Of a stretch of 64,000 nucleotides of DNA, positions 45,398 to 55,075 are shown in pieces; position 1 is the stretch's first letter; each line of letters begins with the position of its first letter. The notes beneath the pieces are model-generated. The model saw only the letters and a program-made list of their open reading frames with translations, searched no databases and was not told where the DNA came from. A program made the position numbers and the translations under genes. Origin of the DNA: Antarcticibacterium arcticum (lineage in GTDB: Bacteria; Bacteroidota; Bacteroidia; Flavobacteriales; Flavobacteriaceae); contig NZ_CP042476.1 of assembly GCF_007993795.1 (NCBI RefSeq), forward strand, positions 3,100,001 through 3,164,000. Direction: 5' to 3'.

Positions 45398-45422
45398 CTA
45401 TCTAATTTATTTAGATATTTTT

Positions 45423-45458
45423 AAAACCCGGTTAAGAACCTTTCTTAACCGGGTTTTT
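45423..45458 (+). terminator. terminator before the SusC/SusD operon
   Basis: Near-perfect long stem with arms ACCCGGTTAAGAA and TTCTTAACCGGGT and a three-base loop, then T5. Its central stem CCGGTTAAGA is shared with the terminator after SusD. Confidence 0.9.
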
Positions 45459-45565
45459 CTGTATAAAGACAATTCCATTAAGAGAATTTAACGGCATAGG
45501 CGAACATTTGTTAATAATTCTTAATAAAAGTTAAGGGTATATTAATGCTGAGTTAAAAAAATTAA

Positions 45566-45573
45566 TATATTTG
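45566..45573 (+). promoter_or_regulatory. possible -7 box of the SusC/SusD operon
   Basis: TATATTTG lies 30 bases before the SusC ATG. No TTG at the proper -33 distance, so only the -7 box is supported. Confidence 0.45.
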
Positions 45574-45603
45574 AGACCAATTAACAAAATCTAACAATTA
45601 ACA

Positions 45604-48600
45604 ATGAAAAGAAATTTACCCATCCTTTTCCTTTTGCTATTTATATTCCAGTTGGGATATGCGCAGGAAAGACCAATCACAGGAACGGTGAGTGATTCAC
45701 AGGGAATGCCTATTCCCGGTGTTAACGTAACCGTTAAAAATGCCCCAAACCGTGGAGCTCAGACAGACTTCGACGGTAATTTTACAATTAATGCAGCCAA
45801 TAATGAAGTTTTGGTGTTCTCTTTTGTTGGTTTAACAAGAGTAGAACGTACTGTTGGAACTGCCACTGTCTTAAATGTAACCATGCAGGAAGATTCTGAA
45901 TCTCTGGATGAGGTTGTTGTAGTGGGATACGGTGTACAGGCTAAAAGAGATGTTACCGGTTCTATTTCACAGGTGAAAGGTGATGAGATCGCCAACCTTG
46001 TTACTCCCAGTTTTGAAGCTCAGTTAGCTGGTAGAGCTGCCGGTGTACAGGTTACTACCCAGAGTGGTATTATTGGGGAGACTCCCCGTTTCCGTATTAG
46101 AGGTATTGCTTCTATTACTTCCGGAACTTATCCTCTTATTGTTGTGGATGGAATTCCAATCTATACAGGAGACCTTGGAGGTTATGCAAGTAATAATGCT
46201 TTAGGGGACATTAACCCTACAGATATTGAATCTATTGAGATCTTAAAAGATGGTTCGGCTACAGCTATCTACGGATCTCGTGCTGCCAATGGTGTTGTTT
46301 TGATCACTACCAAATCTGGTAGAGAAGGTAGAATGACCATTAACGCAAACACCTCAGTTGGTTTTGCAACCCCAATTAGTAAATTTGACCTTTTGAAAAC
46401 TGCAGATTTTATCACAATTTCTAATGAAAAAAGAACTAACCGTAATGCAGCTACACTTTGGGCTGCCGGAACTGAGTTTGATACAGATTGGCAAGATGCT
46501 GTTTTAAATAACAGTGCATTACAACAAGATCATAATGTTTCTTTCTCAGGAGGAACTTCGAACACTACATACTACTTATCCCTTGGATATTCCAATCAGG
46601 AAAGTGTTGCCCGTCCTAATGACATGGAGCGATACTCATTCAGATCAAACATTGATCAAAAGATAAAAGACTGGTTAAGTGTAGGTGTAAATGCCGGTTT
46701 AACAAGAACAGAGTACAACGGTCTTAACACCGGAACCAACTCTCTTTCCGGGAACATTTTCAACGCAACAAGACAGCACCCTAACGTGCCTATCTATAAT
46801 GCAGATCATCCTTCAGGTTACAACATTGGTTACCGCGGAACAGACGGAAACTGGTTAAGTGAAAACCTTGTTGGGCCCTGGGATAACCTGGCGTTGATTG
46901 GAGATAACCTTCCAAACATCATGTATGCTATTGAGAATAACAACTATTACTCAAAAATTAACAGGATCATCTCAAATGTGTATGCAGATGTGAAGCCTAT
47001 TGCAGGTGTAAACTTCAGAACTCAGGTGAGTGTTGACCAGGCGAACACTTCTGGATTCCTTTACTGGAGCCCAGTTCATGGTGACGGGCAGTCAACCAAC
47101 GGTAGGGTACAAAACAATAATACAGATCTTACCCGATGGAACTGGCAAAACATTTTGAGCTATAACAATACTTTCGCTGATGCTCATACTGTTGGACTTA
47201 CACTTATCAACGAATTCCAGAAACAAAGAAACCAGAGTTTCTTCGCTACAGGTACAGATCTTTCTGATACTTTCTTCAACAAGAACCTTATAAGCAACTC
47301 TTATGGAATTCCGGGATCTGGTGGAGGATTAACTGAGAACGGATTTATTTCCTATGCAGGTAGATTTAACTACAACTATGCTAACAGGTATTACCTTCAG
47401 GCCACTTTAAGAAGAGACGGATTGTCCTCGCTTCCTGAGGCTAATAGATTTGGAACATTCCCCGGAGTATCTGTGGGATGGACAGTTTCTGAAGAAGCCT
47501 TTATGGATGGTGTAGATGCTGTAAATGACTTTAAAATAAGAGGTTCTTACGGTAAAGTTGGAAACGTTTCCATTGGAAACTATCCATACCTTGGTCTTTA
47601 CGGAGCTGCGAAATACGGAGATGCTAACGGAATTGGTTATGCCCAGTTTGGAAACAACAATCTTAGATGGGAAACCAGTACTAAATATGACGTAGGTTTT
47701 GACCTTAGGATGTTCAATAACAGGTTCACCTTTAATTTTGATTACTTCCTTAATGAGACAGACGATTTAATTCTAGATCTTGAAACTCCAATGTCTTTGG
47801 GTATTCCTAATAATAGTTATAGTGCAAACATTGGTGCTATTAAGAACAGTGGGGTTGAACTAGCTGCAGAAGCCAGAATTATTCAAACCCAGGATTTCAC
47901 CTGGAATTTAAACGCAAATATTTCGTTTGTGGATAATGAGGTTGTTTCCCTTGTTAACGGTCAAGACCGTATAGCAGCTAATAACTTTACAATTACCAGA
48001 GAAGGAGAACCTATTAACACACTTTATGGTTTCAGATACTGGGGTGTAAACCCTGCAAATGGTAACCCGGTGTACTATAAAGCTGATGGATCTTTGGTTC
48101 AGGGGATGTTACCAGGTGGTACTTATACTACATTTGATGCTGCAAATCCTGCAGCTGCAGGTACCGCTGCTTCACTTAGTGCAGCTGCAGACAGGACTTT
48201 ACTAGGCCAAACTCTTCCAAAATACTTTGGAGGTTTAAGTTCCAGTATGGCATATAAAGGTTTTGATTTTGGTTTCTTGTTTAGATTTAGCGGAGGTAAC
48301 AAAATTTTCAATGCCACAAGACGTGATCTTTTAAACATGAACTTTACAAACAACAGTACAGAGATCTTGGGAAGATGGCAAAGTGTTGAAAATCCGGGTG
48401 ACGGATGGACTCCTAGATTATACTGGGGAACCAACACTACCACGAATCTTTCATCCAGTGCTTACAGCCGTTTTGTAGAAGACGCAGATTTCATTAAATT
48501 AGATAATATTACTTTGGGTTATACCTTACCTTCAGATATTTCTCAAAGAATGGGTATGAGTAAATTCAGAGTGTATGCTCAGGCTCAAAATGTTTGGATA

Positions 48601-48708
48601 ATCACAGATTATTCTGGTGCTGATCCTGAAATGGAAATTGCGGGAGTAGATCTTAACTTAACTCCACGATCTTCTATTGTATCTTTTGGATTGAATATTG
48701 GATTATAA
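45604..48708 (+). CDS. SusC/RagA-family TonB-linked outer-membrane transporter
   Basis: A 1034-residue TonB-dependent transporter. A signal peptide (ends QLGYAQ) precedes the carboxypeptidase-like beta-sandwich (ITGTVSDSQGMPIPGVNVTV, 25-100). The TonB box region is SLDEVVVVGYGVQAKRDVTG, then the plug domain with IRGIASITSG and PLIVVDGIP near 170, GSATAIYGSRAANGVVLITTK near 220, and a 22-stranded barrel. SusC proteins import glycans, peptides or other polymers bound by the SusD lid. It starts a two-gene operon with SusD 11 bases downstream. No glycoside hydrolase, sulfatase, peptidase or sigma/anti-sigma pair is adjacent, so the substrate is unknown. Confidence 0.95.
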   Translation: MKRNLPILFLLLFIFQLGYAQERPITGTVSDSQGMPIPGVNVTVKNAPNRGAQTDFDGNFTINAANNEVLVFSFVGLTRVERTVGTATVLNVTMQEDSESLDEVVVVGYGVQAKRDVTGSISQVKGDEIANLVTPSFEAQLAGRAAGVQVTTQSGIIGETPRFRIRGIASITSGTYPLIVVDGIPIYTGDLGGYASNNALGDINPTDIESIEILKDGSATAIYGSRAANGVVLITTKSGREGRMTINANTSVGFATPISKFDLLKTADFITISNEKRTNRNAATLWAAGTEFDTDWQDAVLNNSALQQDHNVSFSGGTSNTTYYLSLGYSNQESVARPNDMERYSFRSNIDQKIKDWLSVGVNAGLTRTEYNGLNTGTNSLSGNIFNATRQHPNVPIYNADHPSGYNIGYRGTDGNWLSENLVGPWDNLALIGDNLPNIMYAIENNNYYSKINRIISNVYADVKPIAGVNFRTQVSVDQANTSGFLYWSPVHGDGQSTNGRVQNNNTDLTRWNWQNILSYNNTFADAHTVGLTLINEFQKQRNQSFFATGTDLSDTFFNKNLISNSYGIPGSGGGLTENGFISYAGRFNYNYANRYYLQATLRRDGLSSLPEANRFGTFPGVSVGWTVSEEAFMDGVDAVNDFKIRGSYGKVGNVSIGNYPYLGLYGAAKYGDANGIGYAQFGNNNLRWETSTKYDVGFDLRMFNNRFTFNFDYFLNETDDLILDLETPMSLGIPNNSYSANIGAIKNSGVELAAEARIIQTQDFTWNLNANISFVDNEVVSLVNGQDRIAANNFTITREGEPINTLYGFRYWGVNPANGNPVYYKADGSLVQGMLPGGTYTTFDAANPAAAGTAASLSAAADRTLLGQTLPKYFGGLSSSMAYKGFDFGFLFRFSGGNKIFNATRRDLLNMNFTNNSTEILGRWQSVENPGDGWTPRLYWGTNTTTNLSSSAYSRFVEDADFIKLDNITLGYTLPSDISQRMGMSKFRVYAQAQNVWIITDYSGADPEMEIAGVDLNLTPRSSIVSFGLNIGL

Positions 48709-48719
48709 AAAATTAGGAT

Positions 48720-50279
48720 ATGAAAATTAATTTGAAAACTAAAACAATGAATACAGTTGCCAGAGGCGTTGTATTTGTAATGGGGATTTCACTCTTTACC
48801 GCATGTACAGAGGAAAATGTCCTTGAACTAGAGCCATTTAATCAGGTTTCTGAAGATGCGGCCTTTTCAACACCGGCGTTGATAGAACTTTCGCTTACGG
48901 GAATGTATAATGCTGCTCAAAGAGGAGATTATGTTGGACAGGGCCGTGGGTATCCTTTTGGAGCCGCTTCGATCCAGCAGGGGGATAACCGCGGGGAAGA
49001 TGTTGTGAACACACAAACATTTTACCAGTTAACCTATACCGGAACTTATGATCCCTCTACCTTGAACAATGTTTTTATGTGGAGTGATACCTACCGGTTG
49101 ATCAACAGAGCAAATATTGTAATTCAGGGTGTTAACACAGCAATAGAAAATGGAGTTATCACTCAGGAAGTTGGAGATGACTACCTTGGGCAGGCTAAGT
49201 TTATGAGGGCAATTGCTCATTTGGAATTGATATCTCATTTTGCTAAGCCATATGAGACTTCAGGATCTAATTCAAACCTGGGTATCCCTTACCGTGAAAT
49301 TCCTTTTACTACAGAGGCTAATATTGAAGCCGGAATTGCTCAGGGTAGAAACACTGTTCATGAGGTTTATACCAAGATCATTGCAGATCTTGATGAGGCT
49401 GAAGGTCTTTTGAAGACAAAAGCTGAAAGAGGTGGTACTTTAGGAATAGTTAGAGCTACAATGGAGGCTGCAATTGCTTACAAAACCAGAGCTTACCTGC
49501 ATATGAGAGAGTGGCAAAAGGTTATTACCGAAGGTGAAAAGATCTTAGGTGATTACAGTTTAACTGCAGATCCTAATGATGTTTTTGAAAATGGATATAA
49601 TAATTCTGAGTCCATTTTCTCAATGGAGAATACTGCCAACAATAACCCCGGGGTGAATGCTGCACTTGGTTCTCAATACAACCGTAGAGCATTGGTGGTG
49701 ATAAGCCCAATCGTGTGGAGAAATGAGTTTTGGTTACCAAACGACTTGCGTCGTAGCGAAGACCTTGTTTCAATGAGATCGGGAATTCCACATACCAATA
49801 AATATAAGGACGATGTGAACTATAGCGATGCAACACCTTTGATGCGTTATGCTGAAGTTTTACTTAACGTTGCTGAAGCTTACGCACGATTAGACAGGCT
49901 GGCTGAAGCCCTTGATCTTCTAAATGAAGTAAGAGACAGATCGCTGCCTGCAGGAGCTGCAAGTTATTCAGCATTTGGAAGTAAAGAGGATTTACTACGC
50001 GCCATTATTGCAGAGCGTCGAATAGAATTCGTTATGGAAGGTAAAAGATGGCAGGATATTCACAGGCTGCAGGTTGATACATTTGTAGATTATGATGGTG
50101 TACCAGCTAAAGTTGCAAATGGATTTCCCCCGGCTTCTGCCTATACCTTAGGAACACCTTATTCAGGACCTTATGGAGTTGAAGCAATCCCTTATTCAGA
50201 TTTCAGGTTCTTATGGCCTATACCTCAACAGGAGATGAACAACAATCCTAATATGGTACAGAATCCAGGATGGGAATAA
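48720..50279 (+). CDS. SusD/RagB-family surface lipoprotein
   Basis: A 519-residue substrate-binding lid for the SusC transporter. A lipobox SLFTAC (Cys29) is followed by the TPR-like SusD fold. Motifs: QVSEDAAFSTPALIELSLTG near 40, YRLINRANIVIQGVN near 122, KFMRAIAHLELISHF near 160, and the C-terminal RRIEFVMEGKRWQDIHRL near 433 and MVQNPGWE at the end. An ATG at codon 10 (MNTVARGVV) also gives a good signal sequence. Ends the operon, followed by a terminator. Confidence 0.95.
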   Translation: MKINLKTKTMNTVARGVVFVMGISLFTACTEENVLELEPFNQVSEDAAFSTPALIELSLTGMYNAAQRGDYVGQGRGYPFGAASIQQGDNRGEDVVNTQTFYQLTYTGTYDPSTLNNVFMWSDTYRLINRANIVIQGVNTAIENGVITQEVGDDYLGQAKFMRAIAHLELISHFAKPYETSGSNSNLGIPYREIPFTTEANIEAGIAQGRNTVHEVYTKIIADLDEAEGLLKTKAERGGTLGIVRATMEAAIAYKTRAYLHMREWQKVITEGEKILGDYSLTADPNDVFENGYNNSESIFSMENTANNNPGVNAALGSQYNRRALVVISPIVWRNEFWLPNDLRRSEDLVSMRSGIPHTNKYKDDVNYSDATPLMRYAEVLLNVAEAYARLDRLAEALDLLNEVRDRSLPAGAASYSAFGSKEDLLRAIIAERRIEFVMEGKRWQDIHRLQVDTFVDYDGVPAKVANGFPPASAYTLGTPYSGPYGVEAIPYSDFRFLWPIPQQEMNNNPNMVQNPGWE

Positions 50280-50311
50280 TAAATTAGATTAAAGTTTGAA
50301 TTAGTCTGATG

Positions 50312-50348
50312 AAAGCCGGTTAAGACCAAATCTTAACCGGCTTTTTTT
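50312..50348 (+). terminator. terminator after SusD
   Basis: AAAGCCGGTTAAGA, five-base loop, TCTTAACCGGCTTT, then T4 or more. Its stem shares CCGGTTAAGA with the hairpin upstream of SusC. Confidence 0.9.
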
Positions 50349-50364
50349 AAGTAAAAGCAGATAA

Positions 50365-50402
50365 TAAAAAAACCTCAGAGAAATTTTCTCTGAGGTTTTT
50401 CA
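50365..50402 (-). terminator. terminator of polA (bidirectional type)
   Basis: AAAACCTCAGAGAAA / TTTCTCTGAGGTTTT with a two-base loop, A run on one side and T run on the other. Confidence 0.85.
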
Positions 50403-50427
50403 TTTTGAATCGTTTTTCAAATTTTTA

Positions 50428-53262
50428 TTAGTGCGCTTCCAGCCAGTTATCACCTATCCCCACTTCAACATCCAGAGGAACATCAAGTTTAAAGGCGTTT
50501 TCCATCTGGGTCTTTATCATTTTGGTAACCACTTCAATTTCATCTTTGTGTGCATCAAAAACCAATTCATCATGTACCTGCAACAACATTTTAGTCTTGA
50601 ATTTCCCTTCTTTTAATTTCTTGTGAATGTTGATCATGGCGATCTTGATAATATCGGCAGCACTTCCCTGGATAGGTGCGTTTACCGCATTTCTCTCGGC
50701 GGCACCGCGTACCACCTGGTTTTGGGAGTTAATATCCTTTAAATAACGCCTTCTGCCTAAAACAGTTTGCACATAGCCATGTTCCCTGGCAAATTCTATT
50801 TGGTCACTTATGTATTTTCTTAATTGTGGGTAAGTAGCATAATAAGTATCTATAAGTTCTTTAGATTCTCCCCTGCTAAGCCCGGTCTGATTACTTAACC
50901 CAAATGCAGAAACCCCGTAAACAATACCAAAATTGACCGTTTTTGCATTCCCACGCTGTTCCCGGGTAACTTCTTCCAAAGGAACATTAAATACCCTGGA
51001 AGCGGTGGAAGAGTGAATATCTTCTCCCTGTTTAAAGGCCTCTATCATATTTTTTTCTCCGCTTAAGGCAGCTATGATCCTAAGTTCAATTTGGGAATAA
51101 TCTGCGGCGAGGATCCTGAAATTTTCATCACGCGGTACAAAGGCTTTCCTTACTTCCCGACCTCTTTCAGTACGAATGGGAATATTTTGAAGATTGGGGT
51201 TGTTGGAGCTTAACCTTCCTGTGGCAGCAACAGTTTGCATATAATCTGTATGCACCCGGCCGGTAGTTTTTTCAACCTGGGTAGGTAAAGCGTCAATATA
51301 AGTATTCTTTAGTTTTACCAACCCGCGGTAATCGAGCACGCAGCGCACAATATCGTGGTCATTGGCAAGAACCGAAAGTACATCTTCACCAGTGGAATAC
51401 TGGCCGGTTTTAGTCTTTTTTGGTTTTTTTATAAGCTCCAGTTTTTCAAATAAAATGAGCCCAAGTTGCTTGGGTGAACCAATGTTGAACTGCTCTCCGG
51501 CTTCTTCGTAGATCCTGTCTTCAAGTTCTTTTATATCATTTTCAAGGTCCTTAGAGAGGGATTTAAGAAATTTTTCGTCCAGGTTGATTCCCTCCAGTTC
51601 CATATCGGCAAGCACTCTTACAAGTGGTATCTCTATCTCTTTAAAAAGGCTCTCTGTATTAGCTTCCTGTAATTCGGGTTCAAAATGTTGTTTTAACTGG
51701 AGGGTAATATCTGCGTCTTCCACCGCATATTCAGTAAGTTGTTCCAGGGGAACATCTCTCATATTTCCCTGTCCTTTTCCTTTTTTACCAATTAACTCGG
51801 TAATAGATTGAGGGGTATAGTTTAGGTAAGTTTCGGCCAGTACATCCATATTGTGGCGCATATCAGGATTGATTAGGTAATGCGCGATCATGGTGTCAAA
51901 TAATGGTCCTTTTACATCTATATTATATTTTGCGAGAGTTTTAATATCATATTTAAGATTCTGTCCAATCTTTTCAATTTTTTCAGATTCAAAGAAAGGT
52001 CGCAGTTTATCAATGAGCTTCTGTGCCCCCGCATCATCTTCAGGAAATGGCAGGTAGAAGCCTTTTCCTGCTTCCCAGGAAAAAGCAATTCCCACGAGCT
52101 TTGCTTCGAGACAATTTAAACTGGTAGTTTCGGTGTCAAAACAAACCGATGTTTGTTTCATTAAATTCTGTAGAAATAATTCGGTAGCCATCCCCGGGGC
52201 AAGACTTTGATACACATGGGAGGCATCTTTCAGGGTTTTTCTTCCGGAATAAGACTCAATTTTTTCAGCTTCTTCTCCAAATAGGGAAAATTGGCCAGCT
52301 CCCGCTGTAGGAGCCTGTTGAGCCTGAGCTCTGGCAGTTGCGGTACTGGTCACCTGTGTAGGAGTGGCGGTTTCTTCTCCAGAGAATAATTTAAGGAATT
52401 GCTCTTTTAACCTTCTAAATTCCAGCTCTTCAAAGATCTCCTGGACCTTTGCGGCATCGGGCTGTGACAATTCATAATCTGTCTCGTCAAAGCGCACATC
52501 GCAATCACATTTTATAGTGGCCAGTTTTTTTGAAAGAATTCCCTGTTCGCCAAACTCTTCCAGCCTTTCCTTCATTTTGCCTTTAAGTTTGTGGGTATTG
52601 GCCAGAAGTTCTTCCATACTGCCAAATTCCTTAAGGAATTTTTTCGCCGTTTTTTCACCCACCCCCGGTAAACCGGGAATATTGTCTGATGCATCCCCCA
52701 TCATTCCCAGGAAGTCTATTACCTGCTCAGGACGGTCTACCCCAAATTTTTCTTTTACTTCAGGAATTCCAAGGATTTCGATCCCGTTGCCCATCCTTGC
52801 GGGACGATACATAAAAATATTTTCGGAAACCAGTTGGGCGAAATCTTTATCAGGAGTGACCATAAAAACCCGGTAATTTTCTTTTTCGGCCTGTTTGGCC
52901 AGGGTTCCAATCACATCATCGGCCTCGCAGCCGGGAAGTACTACTACCGGAATATGCATAGCTTCAAGAATGCTCTGGATATAGGGAATGGCGATCATAA
53001 TAGGCTCGGGTGTAGCGTCGCGATTGGCCTTATAATCTGAATACATTTCGGTACGTTCGGTGCTGCCATCTTTGTCAAAACAAACGGCGAGATGATCTGG
53101 CCGTTCTCTTCTTATCACATCAAATAGCGAGTTCAAAAATCCCATAATTGCCGAGGTGTCCAACCCCTTGGAATTTACCTGTGGATTTTTTATAAAAGCA
53201 TAGTATCCCCTGAAGATCAGGGCGTAAGCATCCAGTAGAAATAAACGTTTTTGTTCGGCCAT
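50428..53262 (-). CDS. polA: DNA polymerase I
   Basis: A 944-residue repair and lagging-strand polymerase. The N-terminal 5'-nuclease starts LFLLDAYALIFRGYYAF and includes GLPGVGEKTAKKFLKEFG near 200. The 3'-5' exonuclease is intact: CFDTETTSL near 380 and YAVEDADITL near 530. Polymerase motifs A (AADYSQIELRIIAALSG near 715) and C (LLQVHDELVFDA near 900) are complete. The frame is open another 19 codons upstream, but MAEQKRLFLLDAY at 53262 is the natural start. Confidence 0.97.
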   Translation of the reverse strand: MAEQKRLFLLDAYALIFRGYYAFIKNPQVNSKGLDTSAIMGFLNSLFDVIRRERPDHLAVCFDKDGSTERTEMYSDYKANRDATPEPIMIAIPYIQSILEAMHIPVVVLPGCEADDVIGTLAKQAEKENYRVFMVTPDKDFAQLVSENIFMYRPARMGNGIEILGIPEVKEKFGVDRPEQVIDFLGMMGDASDNIPGLPGVGEKTAKKFLKEFGSMEELLANTHKLKGKMKERLEEFGEQGILSKKLATIKCDCDVRFDETDYELSQPDAAKVQEIFEELEFRRLKEQFLKLFSGEETATPTQVTSTATARAQAQQAPTAGAGQFSLFGEEAEKIESYSGRKTLKDASHVYQSLAPGMATELFLQNLMKQTSVCFDTETTSLNCLEAKLVGIAFSWEAGKGFYLPFPEDDAGAQKLIDKLRPFFESEKIEKIGQNLKYDIKTLAKYNIDVKGPLFDTMIAHYLINPDMRHNMDVLAETYLNYTPQSITELIGKKGKGQGNMRDVPLEQLTEYAVEDADITLQLKQHFEPELQEANTESLFKEIEIPLVRVLADMELEGINLDEKFLKSLSKDLENDIKELEDRIYEEAGEQFNIGSPKQLGLILFEKLELIKKPKKTKTGQYSTGEDVLSVLANDHDIVRCVLDYRGLVKLKNTYIDALPTQVEKTTGRVHTDYMQTVAATGRLSSNNPNLQNIPIRTERGREVRKAFVPRDENFRILAADYSQIELRIIAALSGEKNMIEAFKQGEDIHSSTASRVFNVPLEEVTREQRGNAKTVNFGIVYGVSAFGLSNQTGLSRGESKELIDTYYATYPQLRKYISDQIEFAREHGYVQTVLGRRRYLKDINSQNQVVRGAAERNAVNAPIQGSAADIIKIAMINIHKKLKEGKFKTKMLLQVHDELVFDAHKDEIEVVTKMIKTQMENAFKLDVPLDVEVGIGDNWLEAH

Positions 53263-53477
53263 TTGTGTTTTCTTAAAGATCATAAAACTACAAAACTTAT
53301 ATGGGCAATTAAAACCCAAGTTGTTATTTTAGCGTGAGAGAAGAGTGGGTTATTCGCCACAGTAAAAGAAGGATTTTCCAAGTGTTTGTCTATAGTCCAA
53401 TTGGTTAAACTAACTGTAAAATGATTTATATGGCATAACTATGGCTGTATCTTCGCAATTAAAACCCAAGGTTTACA

Positions 53478-54704
53478 ATGCGCTGGATCATTTTCATTTT
53501 CATATATTTTTTAATTAATTTTTATTCCTTTCAGTCCCTAAGGACTATTACCCGTAGTAATTGGGTATTAATAGGATATGTTATAGTATCTATAGCAATT
53601 TTAGTCAATTTGATATATCAATTATCACAACCAAATCCTGAAGGTGGCTTTACGGGGGGCAGGGGATATGCTATAGGTTTTATGCTGGCCTTTATGGCGG
53701 GTAATTTAATTAGCATGCTTTTTATGTTTGGCGAAGATATAGGAAGAGTTATTGTGGCCGTTTTTCAAAAGGTTACCACCCCTGCTGAAAGCTTTAGTTT
53801 ACCATCCCGTCGAAAATTTATAAGTCAGATCGCTATGGGAATAGCAGCCATTCCATTTGCATCCCTGCTTTATGGAATGTATGAGGGAAGGTACAATTTC
53901 AAAGTTTTAAAATACACCCTGCATTTTGAGGATCTGCCAGATTCCTTTAATGGATATCGAGTAGCCCAAATAAGCGACATTCACAGTGGAAGTTTTGATA
54001 ATAAAAAGAAAATTGAATATGCCATTGACCTTATTAATGAACAGGAGGCTGATACGGTTTTATTTACCGGTGATCTGGTGAATAACCTGGCGGACGAGAT
54101 GACACCGTGGACCCGCACCTTTGCGAATATTAAATCCAAAGATGGCGTATTTTCTGTATTGGGAAATCATGATTACGGAGATTATGTAAGCTGGAACAGT
54201 GACAGGGAAAGACTGGCCAATGTTCAGGCGGTAAAAGATGTACATGCTAAAATGGGATGGAATCTTTTGCTTAATGAGCATAGGTTTATTGAAAAGAATG
54301 GAGAAAGGATCGCATTGGTAGGAGTAGAGAATTGGGGTACAGGCGGCTTTAAAAAGAAAGGTGATCTTGATAAGGCAGGGCAGGGCTTATCACCCGGCGA
54401 TTTCAAAATCCTTATGAGTCACGACCCATCCTACTGGCAGGAAAAGATTAAAACAGATCCTAATAACTACCAGCTTACTTTAAGTGGCCATACCCATGGG
54501 ATGCAATTTGGGATCGAGATCCCTGGTTGGTTTAAATGGAGCCCAGTGCAATACAGGTACGAGAACTGGGCAGGGATTTATGAGGAATTTGGAAGATATA
54601 TTAATGTTAACCGCGGTTTTGGTTTCCTGGCATATCCCGGGAGAGTAGGAATCTGGCCTGAAATAAGTGTAATTGAATTACGAAAAGGTCCTAAGCCTGC
54701 ATAA
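53478..54704 (+). CDS. membrane metallophosphoesterase
   Basis: A 408-residue calcineurin-like phosphoesterase anchored by four N-terminal hydrophobic segments (about 1-16, 28-48, 66-86 and 112-134). The catalytic domain has every motif of the family: QISDIHSG near 157, FTGDLVNN near 195, VLGNHDYGD near 227, MSHDPSYW near 313 and LSGHTHGMQFG near 335. Relatives of the YkuE type hydrolyse phosphoesters, including lipid pyrophosphates such as UDP-2,3-diacylglucosamine. Substrate unassigned. Single gene, 74 bases before the thioredoxin-like gene. Confidence 0.9.
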   Translation: MRWIIFIFIYFLINFYSFQSLRTITRSNWVLIGYVIVSIAILVNLIYQLSQPNPEGGFTGGRGYAIGFMLAFMAGNLISMLFMFGEDIGRVIVAVFQKVTTPAESFSLPSRRKFISQIAMGIAAIPFASLLYGMYEGRYNFKVLKYTLHFEDLPDSFNGYRVAQISDIHSGSFDNKKKIEYAIDLINEQEADTVLFTGDLVNNLADEMTPWTRTFANIKSKDGVFSVLGNHDYGDYVSWNSDRERLANVQAVKDVHAKMGWNLLLNEHRFIEKNGERIALVGVENWGTGGFKKKGDLDKAGQGLSPGDFKILMSHDPSYWQEKIKTDPNNYQLTLSGHTHGMQFGIEIPGWFKWSPVQYRYENWAGIYEEFGRYINVNRGFGFLAYPGRVGIWPEISVIELRKGPKPA

Positions 54705-54778
54705 TTGAAAGAAATTACTATATTTGATATTATTATTTTAATGGTATTAAATCCTGATCAAAAATTTGCTTCCAGCTT

Positions 54779-55075
54779 ATGTCAAAATTTGGTGAATTAA
54801 TAGATTTAAACATTCCGGTCTTATTGGATTTTTATACCGAATGGAATGATGCTTCAGCCTCCATGCATCCCGTACTTAGAGATGTTGCTGCCGCCCTGGG
54901 AGACAAGGCCAAGATCATCAAAATAGATGTTGATAAGAATACGCAGCTTGCAGAAGCCTTGCGTGTAAAAGGCCTTCCTACACTTATGATCTATAAGAAT
55001 GGGGAAATGAAATGGAGACAAAGCGGTGAGCAGGATGCCAATACTCTTATTGGGCTTCTTAAAGAGTATATCTAG
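54779..55075 (+). CDS. thioredoxin-fold protein without active-site cysteines
   Basis: A 98-residue thioredoxin-fold protein in which the WCGPC site is replaced by WNDAS (LLDFYTEWNDASASMHPVL near 15-33), while the fold and the cis-proline GLPTLMIYKNGE near 67 are kept. It cannot perform dithiol exchange and more likely binds a partner or acts as an adaptor. Its stop codon overlaps the convergent deacetylase stop (CTAG). Confidence 0.85.
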   Translation: MSKFGELIDLNIPVLLDFYTEWNDASASMHPVLRDVAAALGDKAKIIKIDVDKNTQLAEALRVKGLPTLMIYKNGEMKWRQSGEQDANTLIGLLKEYI

